A DNA stretch of 64,000 bases from an uncultured Bacilli bacterium (GCA_910584085.1 CAJTZY010000004.1:44399-108398), one strand, 5' to 3'; positions 1 through 8,146 are shown, counted from the stretch's first letter. Notes: a model not told the origin generated them from the sequence alone. Numbers and translations: made by a program.

Positions 1-413
1 ACAAATTTATATATCTCTTGATTATTTTCAAAATAATAAAAATCATTAAAATTTATTTGTATAATTTTTCCACTTTCTAAATAACTTTTACCTCTTTTAT
101 AAAGATTATCAGATAATCTATAAAAGTAAGCATTACTTTTATCAAATACTCCGTCATAATATTCTTTATTTAGTTCTATATTTATATATTTATTCCCAAT
201 ACTTACTATAATATCACTTCTCATATTTTTATCATTTTTATTATTTATAATATATTCTGAGTTTTCAACTCTCATATTATTAAATTCAGTTACAGGTATA
301 CTTGTAATACAACTAATTAATTCTTTTAAAAAATCCTCATTATTTGGATCTAACATTATTCCTTTAAATATGCAGTCATATATTCCAAGTAGTAATTTTT
401 CATCGTCTTTCAT
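1..413 (-). CDS. Rpn/PD-(D/E)XK nuclease family transposase-type protein, 3' end beyond window
   Basis: The first 137 codons are visible and the gene runs off the left edge. The start is the ATG at 413, preceded by a strong GGAGG site. The translated N-terminus (MKDDEKLLLGIYDCIFKGIM) aligns closely along its whole visible length with the complete homologue at 14102-15007. It includes the core RSDIIVSIG followed by NIELNK, which corresponds to the D...ExNK part of the PD-(D/E)XK fold. Members of this family (Rpn/YhgA-like, annotated as PDDEXK nuclease family transposases) occur in many copies per genome and promote recombination. A promoter segment upstream is also shared with the 14102 gene. 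This is one of three relatives in the window. Confidence 0.8.
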   Translation of the reverse strand, partial: MKDDEKLLLGIYDCIFKGIMLDPNNEDFLKELISCITSIPVTEFNNMRVENSEYIINNKNDKNMRSDIIVSIGNKYINIELNKEYYDGVFDKSNAYFYRLSDNLYKRGKSYLESGKIIQINFNDFYYFENNQEIYKF

Positions 414-455
414 ATTATTCCTCCAATTATTATTACCCTTTTTATTCTTAGTTTG

Positions 456-505
456 GTGATTTTCCTATATATATTATACGACAAAACTTTTCTATTTCCT
501 TTTTT
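456..505 (-). promoter_or_regulatory. Promoter region shared with the paralogous nuclease gene
   Basis: On the - strand a TATAAT box (473-478) is followed by an AT run and then GGAAAATCAC. The same arrangement, with an upstream AAGGAAAT-like block, lies in front of the paralogous gene at 14102 (TATAAT at 14066-14071). Neither copy has a recognisable TTGACA -35; the AAGGAA hexamer stands at the -35 position in both. Confidence 0.5.
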
Positions 506-520
506 ATTTTGAAAAAGTTA

Positions 521-548
521 AAAAAAAGATAGAAATTTATCTATCTTA
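521..548 (-). terminator. Rho-independent terminator of rpsF-ssb-rpsR
   Basis: On the - strand AAGATAGA and TCTATCTT form an 8-bp hairpin followed directly by a T run. The stem begins at the rpsR stop codon. Confidence 0.8.
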
Positions 549-764
549 TTTAACGAATGGTATTAAAGCCATATGTCTAGCATATTTAACTTGTGTAGCT
601 ATATGTCTTTGATGTTTAGCACATGCACCAGTAATTCTTCTTGGTAATATTTTACCTTTATCTTGACTTATATATTTTTTAATTACTTCTACATTTTTAT
701 AATCAACATCTTTTCCAGCACACATTTGACATATTTTTTTCTTTTTTCTATAAAATTCTGCCAT
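546..764 (-). CDS. rpsR: 30S ribosomal protein bS18
   Basis: 72 residues, the normal bS18 length. It binds bS6 and the central domain of 16S rRNA on the 30S platform. Recognisable features are the basic N-terminus (RKKKKICQMC), the ILPRRITG segment and the KHQRHIATQVKYARHMALIPF tail region typical of bS18. It is the last gene of a rpsF-ssb-rpsR operon, starting 14 bp after ssb with a GGAGG site. A terminator hairpin overlaps its stop codon. This order is the same as in Bacillus subtilis. Confidence 0.97.
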   Translation of the reverse strand: MAEFYRKKKKICQMCAGKDVDYKNVEVIKKYISQDKGKILPRRITGACAKHQRHIATQVKYARHMALIPFVK

Positions 765-778
765 TATTATTCCTCCTA

Positions 779-1258
779 TTAATCTAGGAAATTATCATCT
801 ATAGAAACACTGTCACCAAGTTCAGCAAATGGATCGTTTTCCACATTTACTCCCATATCAGAATTGTTATCTTGATAATCATATGGTGTAGGTTCTGCAC
901 TTGGCATATTATATGAACTATTTGTTGATGCTTCTCTTGCAGATTTGCTTTCTACAAATTCAAAGTTATCTAATACAACATCGAATGAAGTTCTCTTATT
1001 TCCATCTTTATCATCATAATTTCCTGTTTGTATTCTTCCCTCAAGGGCAATTAAATTACCTTTATCAAAATATTTTGATATTGTTTCTGCCTGTTTACGC
1101 CATGCAACTACATTAATAAAATCTGCAGTTCTTGTTCCATCAGTACCTGTAAAAGGTCTATTCACAGCAATTGAAAATCTCAAATATGCAGTATTTCCAG
1201 CTGTATAACGTAATTCAGGTTTAGCTGTTAGTCTTCCTAATAATATTACTTTATTCAC
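779..1258 (-). CDS. ssb: Single-stranded DNA-binding protein SSB
   Basis: 159 residues. The N-terminal OB fold (about residues 1-105) begins MNKVILLGRLTAKPELRYT and carries the usual FINVVAWRKQAE and LEGRIQTGNY segments. A low-complexity Ser/Asn/Asp-rich linker follows. SSB protects single-stranded DNA in replication and repair, and recruits partners through its C-terminal acidic tip. Here the tip reads DDNFLD rather than the usual DD-x-PF, so the Pro-Phe pair that docks in partner proteins is not intact. It sits between rpsF and rpsR, as in Bacilli. Confidence 0.96.
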   Translation of the reverse strand: MNKVILLGRLTAKPELRYTAGNTAYLRFSIAVNRPFTGTDGTRTADFINVVAWRKQAETISKYFDKGNLIALEGRIQTGNYDDKDGNKRTSFDVVLDNFEFVESKSAREASTNSSYNMPSAEPTPYDYQDNNSDMGVNVENDPFAELGDSVSIDDNFLD

Positions 1259-1269
1259 TCTATCACCTC

Positions 1270-1572
1270 TTAGTCTTCCTTGTTTATAACTAGATGTCTA
1301 ATAACATCATTGCTTATTAAAGCTAAACGGTCAAATTCTTTTATAGCTTTGTCATCATTAGCTTCAATATCAACTACGAAGTAATATCCACTTTTGTAAG
1401 TATTGTTACCAATTTTAATTTCGTATGCTAAAGTTTTTTGTCCCCAAGCATCAACATTTGTTACTTTTGCACCATTAGTTTCTAATGTTTTTTGGAAGCT
1501 AGATGCAACATTTTTTATTTCATCTTCTCCAAGTGTTGGTCTTACTATGAACATAATTTCATAATTTTTCAT
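1270..1572 (-). CDS. rpsF: 30S ribosomal protein bS6
   Basis: 100 residues. It opens MKNYEIMFIVRPTLGEDE and has the WGQKTLAYEI segment that is diagnostic for bS6. bS6 pairs with bS18 on the 30S platform. It is the first gene of the rpsF-ssb-rpsR operon, 11 bp ahead of ssb. Its ribosome binding site lies inside a predicted leader hairpin (1581-1614), suggesting translational feedback. A good sigma-A promoter lies just upstream of the leader. Confidence 0.97.
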   Translation of the reverse strand: MKNYEIMFIVRPTLGEDEIKNVASSFQKTLETNGAKVTNVDAWGQKTLAYEIKIGNNTYKSGYYFVVDIEANDDKAIKEFDRLALISNDVIRHLVINKED

Positions 1573-1632
1573 TTTTACACCTCCTTATGGTCTTTGGCTC
1601 TTTCGAGCAAGGAGTAAATTTCTTACTCGTTT
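1573..1632 (-). promoter_or_regulatory. rpsF leader, candidate S6:S18-responsive RNA
   Basis: In the transcript, CUCCUU (1614-1609) pairs with the Shine-Dalgarno AAGGAG (1586-1581). Inside is a 4-bp helix GCUC/GAGC with a GAAA tetraloop (1608-1597) and a 10-nt one-sided bulge containing ACC. A helix with an asymmetric C-rich bulge just before rpsF is the known plan of the S6:S18 autoregulatory motif. The canonical CCG in the bulge is not seen here. A second helix (GAGTAA/TTACTC) just upstream would compete with the sequestering helix. Confidence 0.6.
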
Positions 1633-1635
1633 TAG

Positions 1636-1664
1636 ATTATAGCAAACTTTTTTTAGTTTGTAAA
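1636..1664 (-). promoter_or_regulatory. Sigma-A promoter of rpsF-ssb-rpsR
   Basis: On the - strand TTTACA (1664-1659) and TATAAT (1641-1636) are separated by exactly 17 bp. A TG one base before the -10 makes it an extended -10. Confidence 0.85.
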
Positions 1665-1836
1665 CTATATTTTGCTATATTTTATTAATACGGTTTTATA
1701 AAAATTCATATTTTTTAAATTTTCATTTATATAATATTTCTTTTTAAGAAATAAGTTACCAACCATTTTTGAATCATATGTGTGTAATATTGATTGATAA
1801 CTACCTTTTTTGATATTTTTTCTATCCTATATGAAA

Positions 1837-1860
1837 AATAGTTATCTTTCGGTAACTATT
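1837..1860 (-). terminator. Terminator overlapping the stop of the 1856 gene
   Basis: On the - strand a 10-bp stem (AATAGTTACC with GATAACTATT, one G-T pair) is capped by a GAAA loop and followed by TTTC. It overlaps the stop codon. Confidence 0.65.
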
Positions 1861-2857
1861 TTAACGATTTATTTTTAGATTTCCTCCAACTAGGGATTTC
1901 TATTGGTTCTAAACCATTCAATTTACGATTTTCATTCTCTTCCATTTTTTCTTTCCAATATTCAAACCATTCATCAAAAGACTTCGATTCTATTTTTCGA
2001 TATGGATCCAGTTTGGGCATTTCAACGCCGAATCTCTTTGTTTGATAAATCAAATAATAAACATAAAACTCCACATCTTTAGTATAATATCCGTAAACAC
2101 TTCTTAATTCTTCCTTTGATAATTTTTTCATTTTATTTAACTTATTCATATAAAAGTTAATAAAAGCGAATAATTCTTGTTCAGTTAAACAATCTACTGA
2201 TAATATAGGCATTGCTGGATCTCTATATAAAGTAATTCCATATATAGGAATTCCATCATCTATTCTATTCATCATCGCTACTTCTTCTAGATCAATATAA
2301 TTATTAATATCTCTATTACCATATAATTCTAAGTTATCTATTATCTCACCTCGAGAACATATTTGTCTTTCCATTAAAGTACTTATTCTCTCTTCTGGTT
2401 GTTTTAAATTCCATTCAATAACTTTATTTTGTTCTTCAAAATCCCTATAAGTTAAACTATAGCTACACAAAGGATGTTCATTAATAAATATATTAATTGC
2501 ATGTATTAAGTCGTTAACAAATTTTTCTGCTGTACTATATTTGGATACACTTTTATTAACATTTCCTTTATTAAGTTTTAATTTTACTATCATTTTTTCT
2601 CCTGGGTTATAATTTATTTGAGCATAAACGCTATCCCCATTTGATAAATAATAACTACCATATATAATATCAGCTTCTTTACTTATACCACCTATAAACT
2701 CACATTCTTTTGGTACTAATTGTTTTTTACCATTTTCATCCAAAACGTAACTCCATTTATCATCCCTAAGATATTCATACTTAGTATAAGCACCAAATTT
2801 TTCATTTAAATACTCTTTTAAAATTTCTAAATTACGCATATTATTTATATTTTGCAT
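1856..2857 (-). CDS. Hypothetical protein, unrecognised family
   Basis: 333 residues from the chosen ATG at 2857. An open frame continues to 2905, but that stretch covers what looks like the promoter -10 (TATTAT), and only the 2857 ATG has a purine-rich GTAGGA upstream. The protein is soluble and rich in charged and aromatic residues. It has no signal peptide or membrane segment and ends in a basic tail (SWRKSKNKSLK). I see no catalytic motif I can name. It lies between rpsF and the convergent end of the ychF region, a place usually empty in Bacilli, so it is probably a lineage-specific insertion. Confidence 0.6.
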   Translation of the reverse strand: MQNINNMRNLEILKEYLNEKFGAYTKYEYLRDDKWSYVLDENGKKQLVPKECEFIGGISKEADIIYGSYYLSNGDSVYAQINYNPGEKMIVKLKLNKGNVNKSVSKYSTAEKFVNDLIHAINIFINEHPLCSYSLTYRDFEEQNKVIEWNLKQPEERISTLMERQICSRGEIIDNLELYGNRDINNYIDLEEVAMMNRIDDGIPIYGITLYRDPAMPILSVDCLTEQELFAFINFYMNKLNKMKKLSKEELRSVYGYYTKDVEFYVYYLIYQTKRFGVEMPKLDPYRKIESKSFDEWFEYWKEKMEENENRKLNGLEPIEIPSWRKSKNKSLK

Positions 2858-2998
2858 AATACCAATCCTACTTTCCATGTGTTTTAGATGTGAGTATAAT
2901 AGCATAAAACAGTGTTAATGTCAAATTAAACATCTACATTTTAATATATTTTTGTTTCGATATATTTCATTATATATTTTATTAAAGTTTATATTAAT

Positions 2999-3027
2999 AA
3001 AACATTCACAATTTTTATGAATGTTTT
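2999..3027 (+). repeat. Perfect 9-bp inverted repeat in the divergent intergenic region
   Basis: AAAACATTC (2999-3007) and GAATGTTTT (3019-3027) are perfectly complementary with an 11-nt loop. It lies between the divergent genes at 1856-2857 and 3080-3568 and could be an operator or a terminator. An alternative upstream ATG for the + gene (3017) falls within it. Confidence 0.4.
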
Positions 3028-3079
3028 AAATTTTACATATTTTTTTACACATATACTCATAATAATGATGGTGAATTAT

Positions 3080-3568
3080 ATGTACTATTTAAATTACTTT
3101 TTTATATTTTCCATACTAGGTCATTTTATAGAGTGCTTTTTCTATTCAAATGGAGAAAGTGGGATTTTATTAGGTTATTGGACACCAATATATGGTTTTG
3201 GAACTATTATAATTTTATTTATTAACAAAATTATTGATAAGCTTAAATTAAATAAGATTTTAAAGGTTATTACTTTGTTCTTTTCTAGTGCGATTTTTCT
3301 AGCAATAATAGAGGCAATTGGTGGATATTTAATTAAATGGATTTTTAATACTGAATTATGGAATTACTCTAGTCATAAATTTAATATTGGAGAATACACA
3401 TCACTTGAAATGTCTCTTATTTGGGGACTTAGTAGTATTTTACTTATATATTTCCTTAAACCAATTGTCGATAAAATTGTTAATAAAATTCATAAATTTA
3501 TTACTTATATATTAATTGTCCTACTTATTATTGACTTAATAGCAACTATAGTTGTTAAAACTATGTAG
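3080..3568 (+). CDS. PF06541-type membrane protein (putative ABC-transporter type IV family)
   Basis: 162 residues from the ATG at 3080. I prefer this start over 3017 because family members begin with this short FFIFSILG-type first helix, and the 3017 ATG lies in an inverted repeat. Four to five hydrophobic helices are evident. The family signature GYWTPIYGFG and the later ELWNYS motif are present. The family is annotated as a putative ABC-transporter type IV, but its function is not established. It is one of the few genes read toward the origin in this arm. No ATPase partner is adjacent. Confidence 0.72.
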   Translation: MYYLNYFFIFSILGHFIECFFYSNGESGILLGYWTPIYGFGTIIILFINKIIDKLKLNKILKVITLFFSSAIFLAIIEAIGGYLIKWIFNTELWNYSSHKFNIGEYTSLEMSLIWGLSSILLIYFLKPIVDKIVNKIHKFITYILIVLLIIDLIATIVVKTM

Positions 3569-3639
3569 TTTTTATAGGCTATTCGTCTAATATGAAAGTT
3601 TTAAATATAAAGATACAATAATATTATGGAGGACGTTTT

Positions 3640-3876
3640 ATGGATGAAATTGCAAAGGTAAATGTAGAAAATGGTGTTTTTTTATTTAAGCTTAAAAATG
3701 TTTTAAATGATAAAAATGTAAGCATTAATAAAATTATGAAAGATACAAATACAGATTATAAAGTTATAAAAAGGCTTATGACTGGAGAACTTGTTAAAAT
3801 CGATATGTATGTTTTAGCTCGTGTTTGTGATTATCTAGACTGTTCAATAGAAGAGTTAATTGAATATAAACATTAA
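3640..3876 (+). CDS. Small XRE/Cro-CI family DNA-binding protein
   Basis: 78 residues, nearly all one helix-turn-helix domain (about residues 15-75). The recognition region is KDTNTDYKVIKRLMTGE, and the ending VLARVCDYLDCSIEELIEY is typical of Cro/CI-type helices 4-5. A clear AGGAGG-like site (GGAGG) precedes the ATG. It probably acts as a transcription repressor, with targets unknown. It follows the PF06541 gene by about 70 bp and is convergent with ychF across a shared terminator. Confidence 0.8.
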   Translation: MDEIAKVNVENGVFLFKLKNVLNDKNVSINKIMKDTNTDYKVIKRLMTGELVKIDMYVLARVCDYLDCSIEELIEYKH

Positions 3877-3914
3877 AAGTGTACGGTTAAGTAATTAATC
3901 GCACACTTTTTTTA
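3876..3914. terminator. Bidirectional terminator between the XRE gene and ychF
   Basis: AAAAGTGT and ACACTTTT form the outer stem. An inner GGTTAA/TTAATC helix is separated by an AC/GC internal loop. T runs on the + side and A runs on the other allow use in both directions. Confidence 0.75.
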
Positions 3915-5012
3915 TACATTAAATCTAAAGTAGCATATATCCCCATCCTGCATTAAATATTCTTTACCTTCAAGTCTCATTTTTCCGGCCTCTTTTACTG
4001 CCTTTTCACTACCACATTTTTTTAATTCTTCATAACCCATTATTTCTGCTTTTATGAACCCTCTTTCAAAATCTGTATGAATTATTCCTGCGCACTCAGG
4101 GGCCTTCATTCCATCTTTATATGTCCAAGCCCTACATTCATCCTCACCTGCTGTAAAAAATGTTTTTAAGCCTAGAAGTGTATAAGATGATTTTATTAAT
4201 TTATCTATTCCACTTTCCTTTATTCCAAGTTCACCCAGAAACTCAACTTTTTCTTCACTATTCATTTCACTTAAATCAGATTCTATTTTGGCACATATTG
4301 TTACTACTTCTGCATTATCTTTTGTAGCATATTCTTTTAATGAACTTATATATTTATTATCACCTATAAGTAGATCATCTTCTGAAACATTTGCTACATA
4401 TATTATAGGTTTACTTGTAAGTAGATTAAATGATTTTATATAACTTTTTTCATCATCTGTAAGTTCTATTCTCCTAATTGGAATATTTTTTTCTAATGTC
4501 TCTTTTAATTTAGTAAGTATTGCGGCCTCTTTTTGTACTTCTTTGTCTTTAGAAAGAGCAGCTTTTTTACCTATTTTATTAAATCTATTTTCTACTATTT
4601 CTAAATCAGATAGAATTAATTCTACTTCAATTATTTCTATATCACGAATAGGATCTACATTATTTTCTACATGTATTATATCACTATTTTCAAAGCATCT
4701 AACTACTTCACATATAGCATCTACTTCTCTAATATGTGAAAGGAACTTATTTCCCAAGCCTTCTCCAAGAGAAGCTCCCTTAACAAGTCCTGCTATATCT
4801 GTAAATTCAAATGTTGTTGGAACAATGCTTTTAGGTTTATATAGTTCACTTAAAAAATCTAATCTTTCATCTGGAACTACTACTACTCCTACATTTGGAT
4901 CTATAGTTGCAAATGGATAATTAGCTGCTAAAATATTTTTCTTAGTTATTGCATTAAATAGTGTACTTTTTCCTACATTTGGTAATCCTACTATACCTGC
5001 TGTTAAGCTCAT
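3912..5012 (-). CDS. ychF: Redox-regulated ribosome-binding ATPase YchF
   Basis: 366 residues, the family's normal length. The P-loop GLPNVGKST is at residues 9-17, followed by switch-region DIAGLVKGASLGEGLGNKFL near residues 74-93. A helical insert and a C-terminal TGS domain (about 280-366, ending MQDGDICYFRFNV) complete the fold. YchF/Obg-like ATPases bind ATP rather than GTP and associate with ribosomes. In B. subtilis the same gene stands just upstream of rpsF-ssb-rpsR, and here the order is kept with one inserted gene. Confidence 0.96.
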   Translation of the reverse strand: MSLTAGIVGLPNVGKSTLFNAITKKNILAANYPFATIDPNVGVVVVPDERLDFLSELYKPKSIVPTTFEFTDIAGLVKGASLGEGLGNKFLSHIREVDAICEVVRCFENSDIIHVENNVDPIRDIEIIEVELILSDLEIVENRFNKIGKKAALSKDKEVQKEAAILTKLKETLEKNIPIRRIELTDDEKSYIKSFNLLTSKPIIYVANVSEDDLLIGDNKYISSLKEYATKDNAEVVTICAKIESDLSEMNSEEKVEFLGELGIKESGIDKLIKSSYTLLGLKTFFTAGEDECRAWTYKDGMKAPECAGIIHTDFERGFIKAEIMGYEELKKCGSEKAVKEAGKMRLEGKEYLMQDGDICYFRFNV

Positions 5013-5059
5013 TAAATCACTTCTTTCTTATGATAGTTTACTATATTTTTGAAATTTTA

Positions 5060-6529
5060 TCAATGTTTTACTTTTTGTCTTGCTTTATACTCTTCTATTG
5101 GTTCTTTTTTAAGTGATACTTTAGGTCTATTTGATTCTTGCAATTCAATATTTAATGATTCATATCTTTCTTCATTATTTAATTTTTGTGATTGGGCATT
5201 TAAAAATTCTATTTTTTCTTCTCTACTCATATTCATATAGTTTATAATATTTTTATCAAATAAATTATTTTTTACCATATCCATTATAATTGAAATATCT
5301 TCAGTAGGTAATTCACTTAACTTTTTTAGTATTTCTTTTATATCATTTTCTTTTTGTAGTTCCTCTTTTTTTTCTAATTTAATATTTTTAATCTGCAGTT
5401 CTTTGAAAACTACTGGGTTATCTTCTACTATTCTTTCATTAGACATGTGTTCATCTGTAGGTTCAGTAGGAGCTATTTCACTTCTTTTTGGATTTTCTTG
5501 TAATAATGGTTCTTTAGTATATTCCAAATTTTCTTCCTTTTTTAGTTCATCATCATACTTTAATGGAATATCTTTACGAATTTCATTTTTTTCTATCTTT
5601 AAACCTTTAATTTTAAGAAATTCATCCATATAATTATCCAATTGATAATTAAAATCAATATAATCATCTTTATTTAATTCATTTAACATCATTTTTATAA
5701 AATATTCATGGTATTCATATTTAAAATAATTTTTATAATATCCTTTATTATTTATACCTTTAATTTTTAGTGATTTTTTTATTTCATTTAATATTTCTTT
5801 TTTTCTTATGTGTTCAAATTTTTCTATAGATTTTATTAATGTTCTACCTACTTGTACGGCATTTATTTCATGATTTTTATTTATATTAAAATTAATTAAA
5901 GTGCTTGTTAATACTAATTTAGCTCTATAGCATTCTTTAAATGCATAATCTTTAATACATTTTATATTTGGTGGAATAACTACCTTTTTTAAATTTTCAC
6001 AACTCAAGAAGGTATAACTTTCTATAGTATTTAATTTATCTGGAAGTATTATATTTTTTAATTTTTTACAATTTGAAAATGCAAAAGCACCTATTTTTTC
6101 AACACTTTCTGAAATAATAATATTATTTAAATTTTTGCAACCGTTAAATGCATTATGTCCTATTTTTGTTACACTATTTGGTAGTGTTATATTTTTTAAA
6201 CCTACGCATCCAATAAATGCATAATTTCCTATTTCAGTCACACTATTAGGTATCGTTATATTTTCTAGTAATTCACATTCTTCAAATGCTTGTGAAGATA
6301 TTTTAGTAATTCCATACGTTAGATTTACTTTTTCTAATTTTCTGCAATATTCAAAAGCGGCAACCCCTATTTCTTTTACACTTTTTGGAATATCTATACC
6401 TATAAGTTTTAAACAATTAGAAAAAGCATGATCACCTATCTTTTTTACTCCATTTGGAATTTTTATTGTACCTGTTGTTATATCATCATTTGATACTTCA
6501 ACTAAAACATCATCATAATTTATAGTCAT
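5060..6529 (-). CDS. BspA-type leucine-rich repeat protein with charged C-terminal region
   Basis: 489 residues from the ATG at 6529, which has GGTGAT five bases upstream; the open frame begins five codons earlier. Residues 15-210 are about eight BspA/TpLRR-type repeats of 22-23 residues, with the pattern IPxSVxxIGxxAFxxCxxLKNIxL. The remainder is highly charged and probably helical (many Lys/Glu), without a signal peptide or membrane anchor, so it is likely intracellular. LRR_5 proteins of this kind are common in gut Bacillota; their role is usually unknown. A smaller relative is at 27924. Confidence 0.8.
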   Translation of the reverse strand: MTINYDDVLVEVSNDDITTGTIKIPNGVKKIGDHAFSNCLKLIGIDIPKSVKEIGVAAFEYCRKLEKVNLTYGITKISSQAFEECELLENITIPNSVTEIGNYAFIGCVGLKNITLPNSVTKIGHNAFNGCKNLNNIIISESVEKIGAFAFSNCKKLKNIILPDKLNTIESYTFLSCENLKKVVIPPNIKCIKDYAFKECYRAKLVLTSTLINFNINKNHEINAVQVGRTLIKSIEKFEHIRKKEILNEIKKSLKIKGINNKGYYKNYFKYEYHEYFIKMMLNELNKDDYIDFNYQLDNYMDEFLKIKGLKIEKNEIRKDIPLKYDDELKKEENLEYTKEPLLQENPKRSEIAPTEPTDEHMSNERIVEDNPVVFKELQIKNIKLEKKEELQKENDIKEILKKLSELPTEDISIIMDMVKNNLFDKNIINYMNMSREEKIEFLNAQSQKLNNEERYESLNIELQESNRPKVSLKKEPIEEYKARQKVKH

Positions 6530-6642
6530 AAAATCACCAACCAATTGAATAGTATTCTAACATTTGCTATATTAAAAGTCAATAAGAATTATTCATTGTG
6601 TTATTAGCTCATTGTATGGCTATATGTAATTTTTATTCAAAC

Positions 6643-6678
6643 AAATAAAAATACCACCACCGAGTGATATTTTTATTT
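6643..6678 (-). terminator. Terminator downstream of the AAA ATPase gene
   Basis: AAATAAAAATA and TATTTTTATTT make an 11-bp stem, topped by a CAC/GTG helix after one mismatch and a 6-nt loop. A short T-rich tail follows on the - strand. Confidence 0.6.
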
Positions 6679-6785
6679 AATGTCCCCTTTATTCTTATAT
6701 AGAACTACTCATTACGTAATCCCTACTTTGACATTACAATTTTATTATATATTAGGTAGTTTCTATCGTCAATGTGTTTATTATG

Positions 6786-6811
6786 ATTTTGGGAAATATT
6801 TTGGGAAATTA
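6786..6811. repeat. Two overlapping TTTTGGGAAAT direct repeats
   Basis: Two copies start 12 bp apart (GGG at 6791 and 6803). The same sequence is found twice in the promoter of the Noc-like gene (42625-42660), once inside the 29989 transporter gene, and in a variant form near oriC. Confidence 0.55.
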
Positions 6812-6874
6812 TGTAAATAAGTGTAAAAGTGAGATACTTGCTTTGTTTTATATTAAATTTATTTTTTATAATTA

Positions 6875-8074
6875 CTAATCTAGTAAAAAATCTACTATAT
6901 TAATTACTTCTATTCCATCTAATTGTTTATTTTTAACATTATCCATTGTAAGTATGACCTTTTTATAATTATCATTTATTGCAAGTAATGATTTTTTTTC
7001 TCTTTCCTCAACTTTTTCATCCATAATACTCCTTGATACCTGATAGTAAACTTTTTCATTTGGTTTTATTGCAATAAAGTCAATTTCTATGTCATTATAT
7101 TGCCCTACATATACTTCATAACCTCTACGTAATAATTCTATATAGATTAAATTTTCATAACTGCTACCACTATCATAGGATGATATTCCATTTATTATAT
7201 TTTTTAAACCATTATCTACAAAATAATATTTACCCTGTGTTTTTAATAATTGTTTTCCTTTTAATTCATACCTAGGAAGTCTATATATTAAATAGGCATT
7301 TTCTAGCATATTTAGATATGAGTCAACAGTTTCATTAGTAATTGAACTGCCATTTTTTTTCATAAATTCTGAAATAGCGTTTGGAGTAGTTAAATTACCT
7401 ATTACTGAAGCTATATATCTAATTAGATTATCTAAAAAAACGCTATCCTTTATTCTATTTCTATTAATAACATCTTTTTTTAAAACAACGTCTTTTAAGT
7501 CGGTTAAATAATCTATTATTAGTTGTTCATTATCATTCATATTTACTAACATGGGCATTCCACCATATCTTAAATATTTATCAAACTTGCTAAATTTATC
7601 TTCTTCTATTTCAAAAGGATATTCACTAATAAACTCTTTAAAAGAGAATGGATAAATTTTTATAGTTAACACCCTACCTGCTAAAAGTGTAGTAAGTTCG
7701 CTTGAAAGTAAATAAGCATTTGAACCAGTAATATATAAATCAACATTCATATCTACTAACATTGAGTTAACTGCTTTTTCCCATTTTTCTACATTTTGTA
7801 TTTCATCTAATAATATATATTTCTTATTTTCATTTTTTATTTGAGTTTTTATATAGTTATACAAATCTTTATAGTCTTTTATTTCATACCAATCTGCACT
7901 TTCAAAATTCATGTATATAATATCTTCTGGTGAAATTTTTTGTTCTATTAAGTAAGCTTTATATTGCAATAATAATGTACTTTTTCCACTTCTCCTTACT
8001 CCTGTAATTACTTTTATTAAATTTAAATCTTTTCCGGCAATTAATTGATTTAAGTAGTTTTCTCTTTTTAACAT
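6875..8074 (-). CDS. AAA-family ATPase with DUF4143 C-terminus
   Basis: 399 residues. The Walker A motif GVRRSGKST is at residues 25-33 and Walker B YILLDEIQN at 86-94 (AAA_14 type). A winged-helix-like middle and the DUF4143 domain (about 190-400) follow. The end carries EIDFIAIKPNEKVYYQVS, resembling a degraded PD-(D/E)XK core. Such ATPases are abundant in archaea and gut bacteria, and their role is unproven; links to mobile or defence functions are inferred. A consensus sigma-A promoter and a perfect palindrome lie upstream, so expression is probably regulated. A second, divergent member is at 20048. Confidence 0.88.
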   Translation of the reverse strand: MLKRENYLNQLIAGKDLNLIKVITGVRRSGKSTLLLQYKAYLIEQKISPEDIIYMNFESADWYEIKDYKDLYNYIKTQIKNENKKYILLDEIQNVEKWEKAVNSMLVDMNVDLYITGSNAYLLSSELTTLLAGRVLTIKIYPFSFKEFISEYPFEIEEDKFSKFDKYLRYGGMPMLVNMNDNEQLIIDYLTDLKDVVLKKDVINRNRIKDSVFLDNLIRYIASVIGNLTTPNAISEFMKKNGSSITNETVDSYLNMLENAYLIYRLPRYELKGKQLLKTQGKYYFVDNGLKNIINGISSYDSGSSYENLIYIELLRRGYEVYVGQYNDIEIDFIAIKPNEKVYYQVSRSIMDEKVEEREKKSLLAINDNYKKVILTMDNVKNKQLDGIEVINIVDFLLD

Positions 8075-8091
8075 AATCCACCTCCATATAC

Positions 8092-8120
8092 ATTATATAC
8101 TTCACTTTAATTATTGTCAA
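8092..8120 (-). promoter_or_regulatory. Consensus sigma-A promoter of the AAA ATPase gene
   Basis: On the - strand TTGACA (8120-8115) and TATAAT (8097-8092) are both perfect, with 17 bp between them. Confidence 0.9.
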
Positions 8121-8146
8121 GTTTTACGTTTGTATACGTAAAACTT
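8119..8146. promoter_or_regulatory. Operator-like 11-bp palindrome abutting the -35
   Basis: AAGTTTTACGT (8119-8129) and ACGTAAAACTT (8136-8146) are perfect inverted copies with a 6-bp spacer. One arm overlaps the -35 box of the promoter, which is where a repressor or activator dimer would bind. Confidence 0.7.

Larger units (their letters stand above)
6530..6874. other. 345-bp intergenic region with terminator and Noc-like repeat
   Basis: This gap holds no convincing gene. It contains a strong terminator hairpin (6643-6678) and, nearer the end of the ATPase gene, two overlapping direct copies of a TTTTGGGAAAT motif (6786-6811). The same motif occurs in the promoter of the Noc-like gene. Confidence 0.6.

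Noticed and set aside
901..1116. Opposite-strand open frame inside ssb
   Set aside because: Shadow of ssb: hydrophobic low-complexity translation, no ribosome binding site, and the other strand codes a clear SSB.
3017..3079. Upstream ATG starts for the PF06541 gene
   Set aside because: The first ATG lies in an inverted repeat and has no ribosome binding site. The 3080 start gives the usual family N-terminus.
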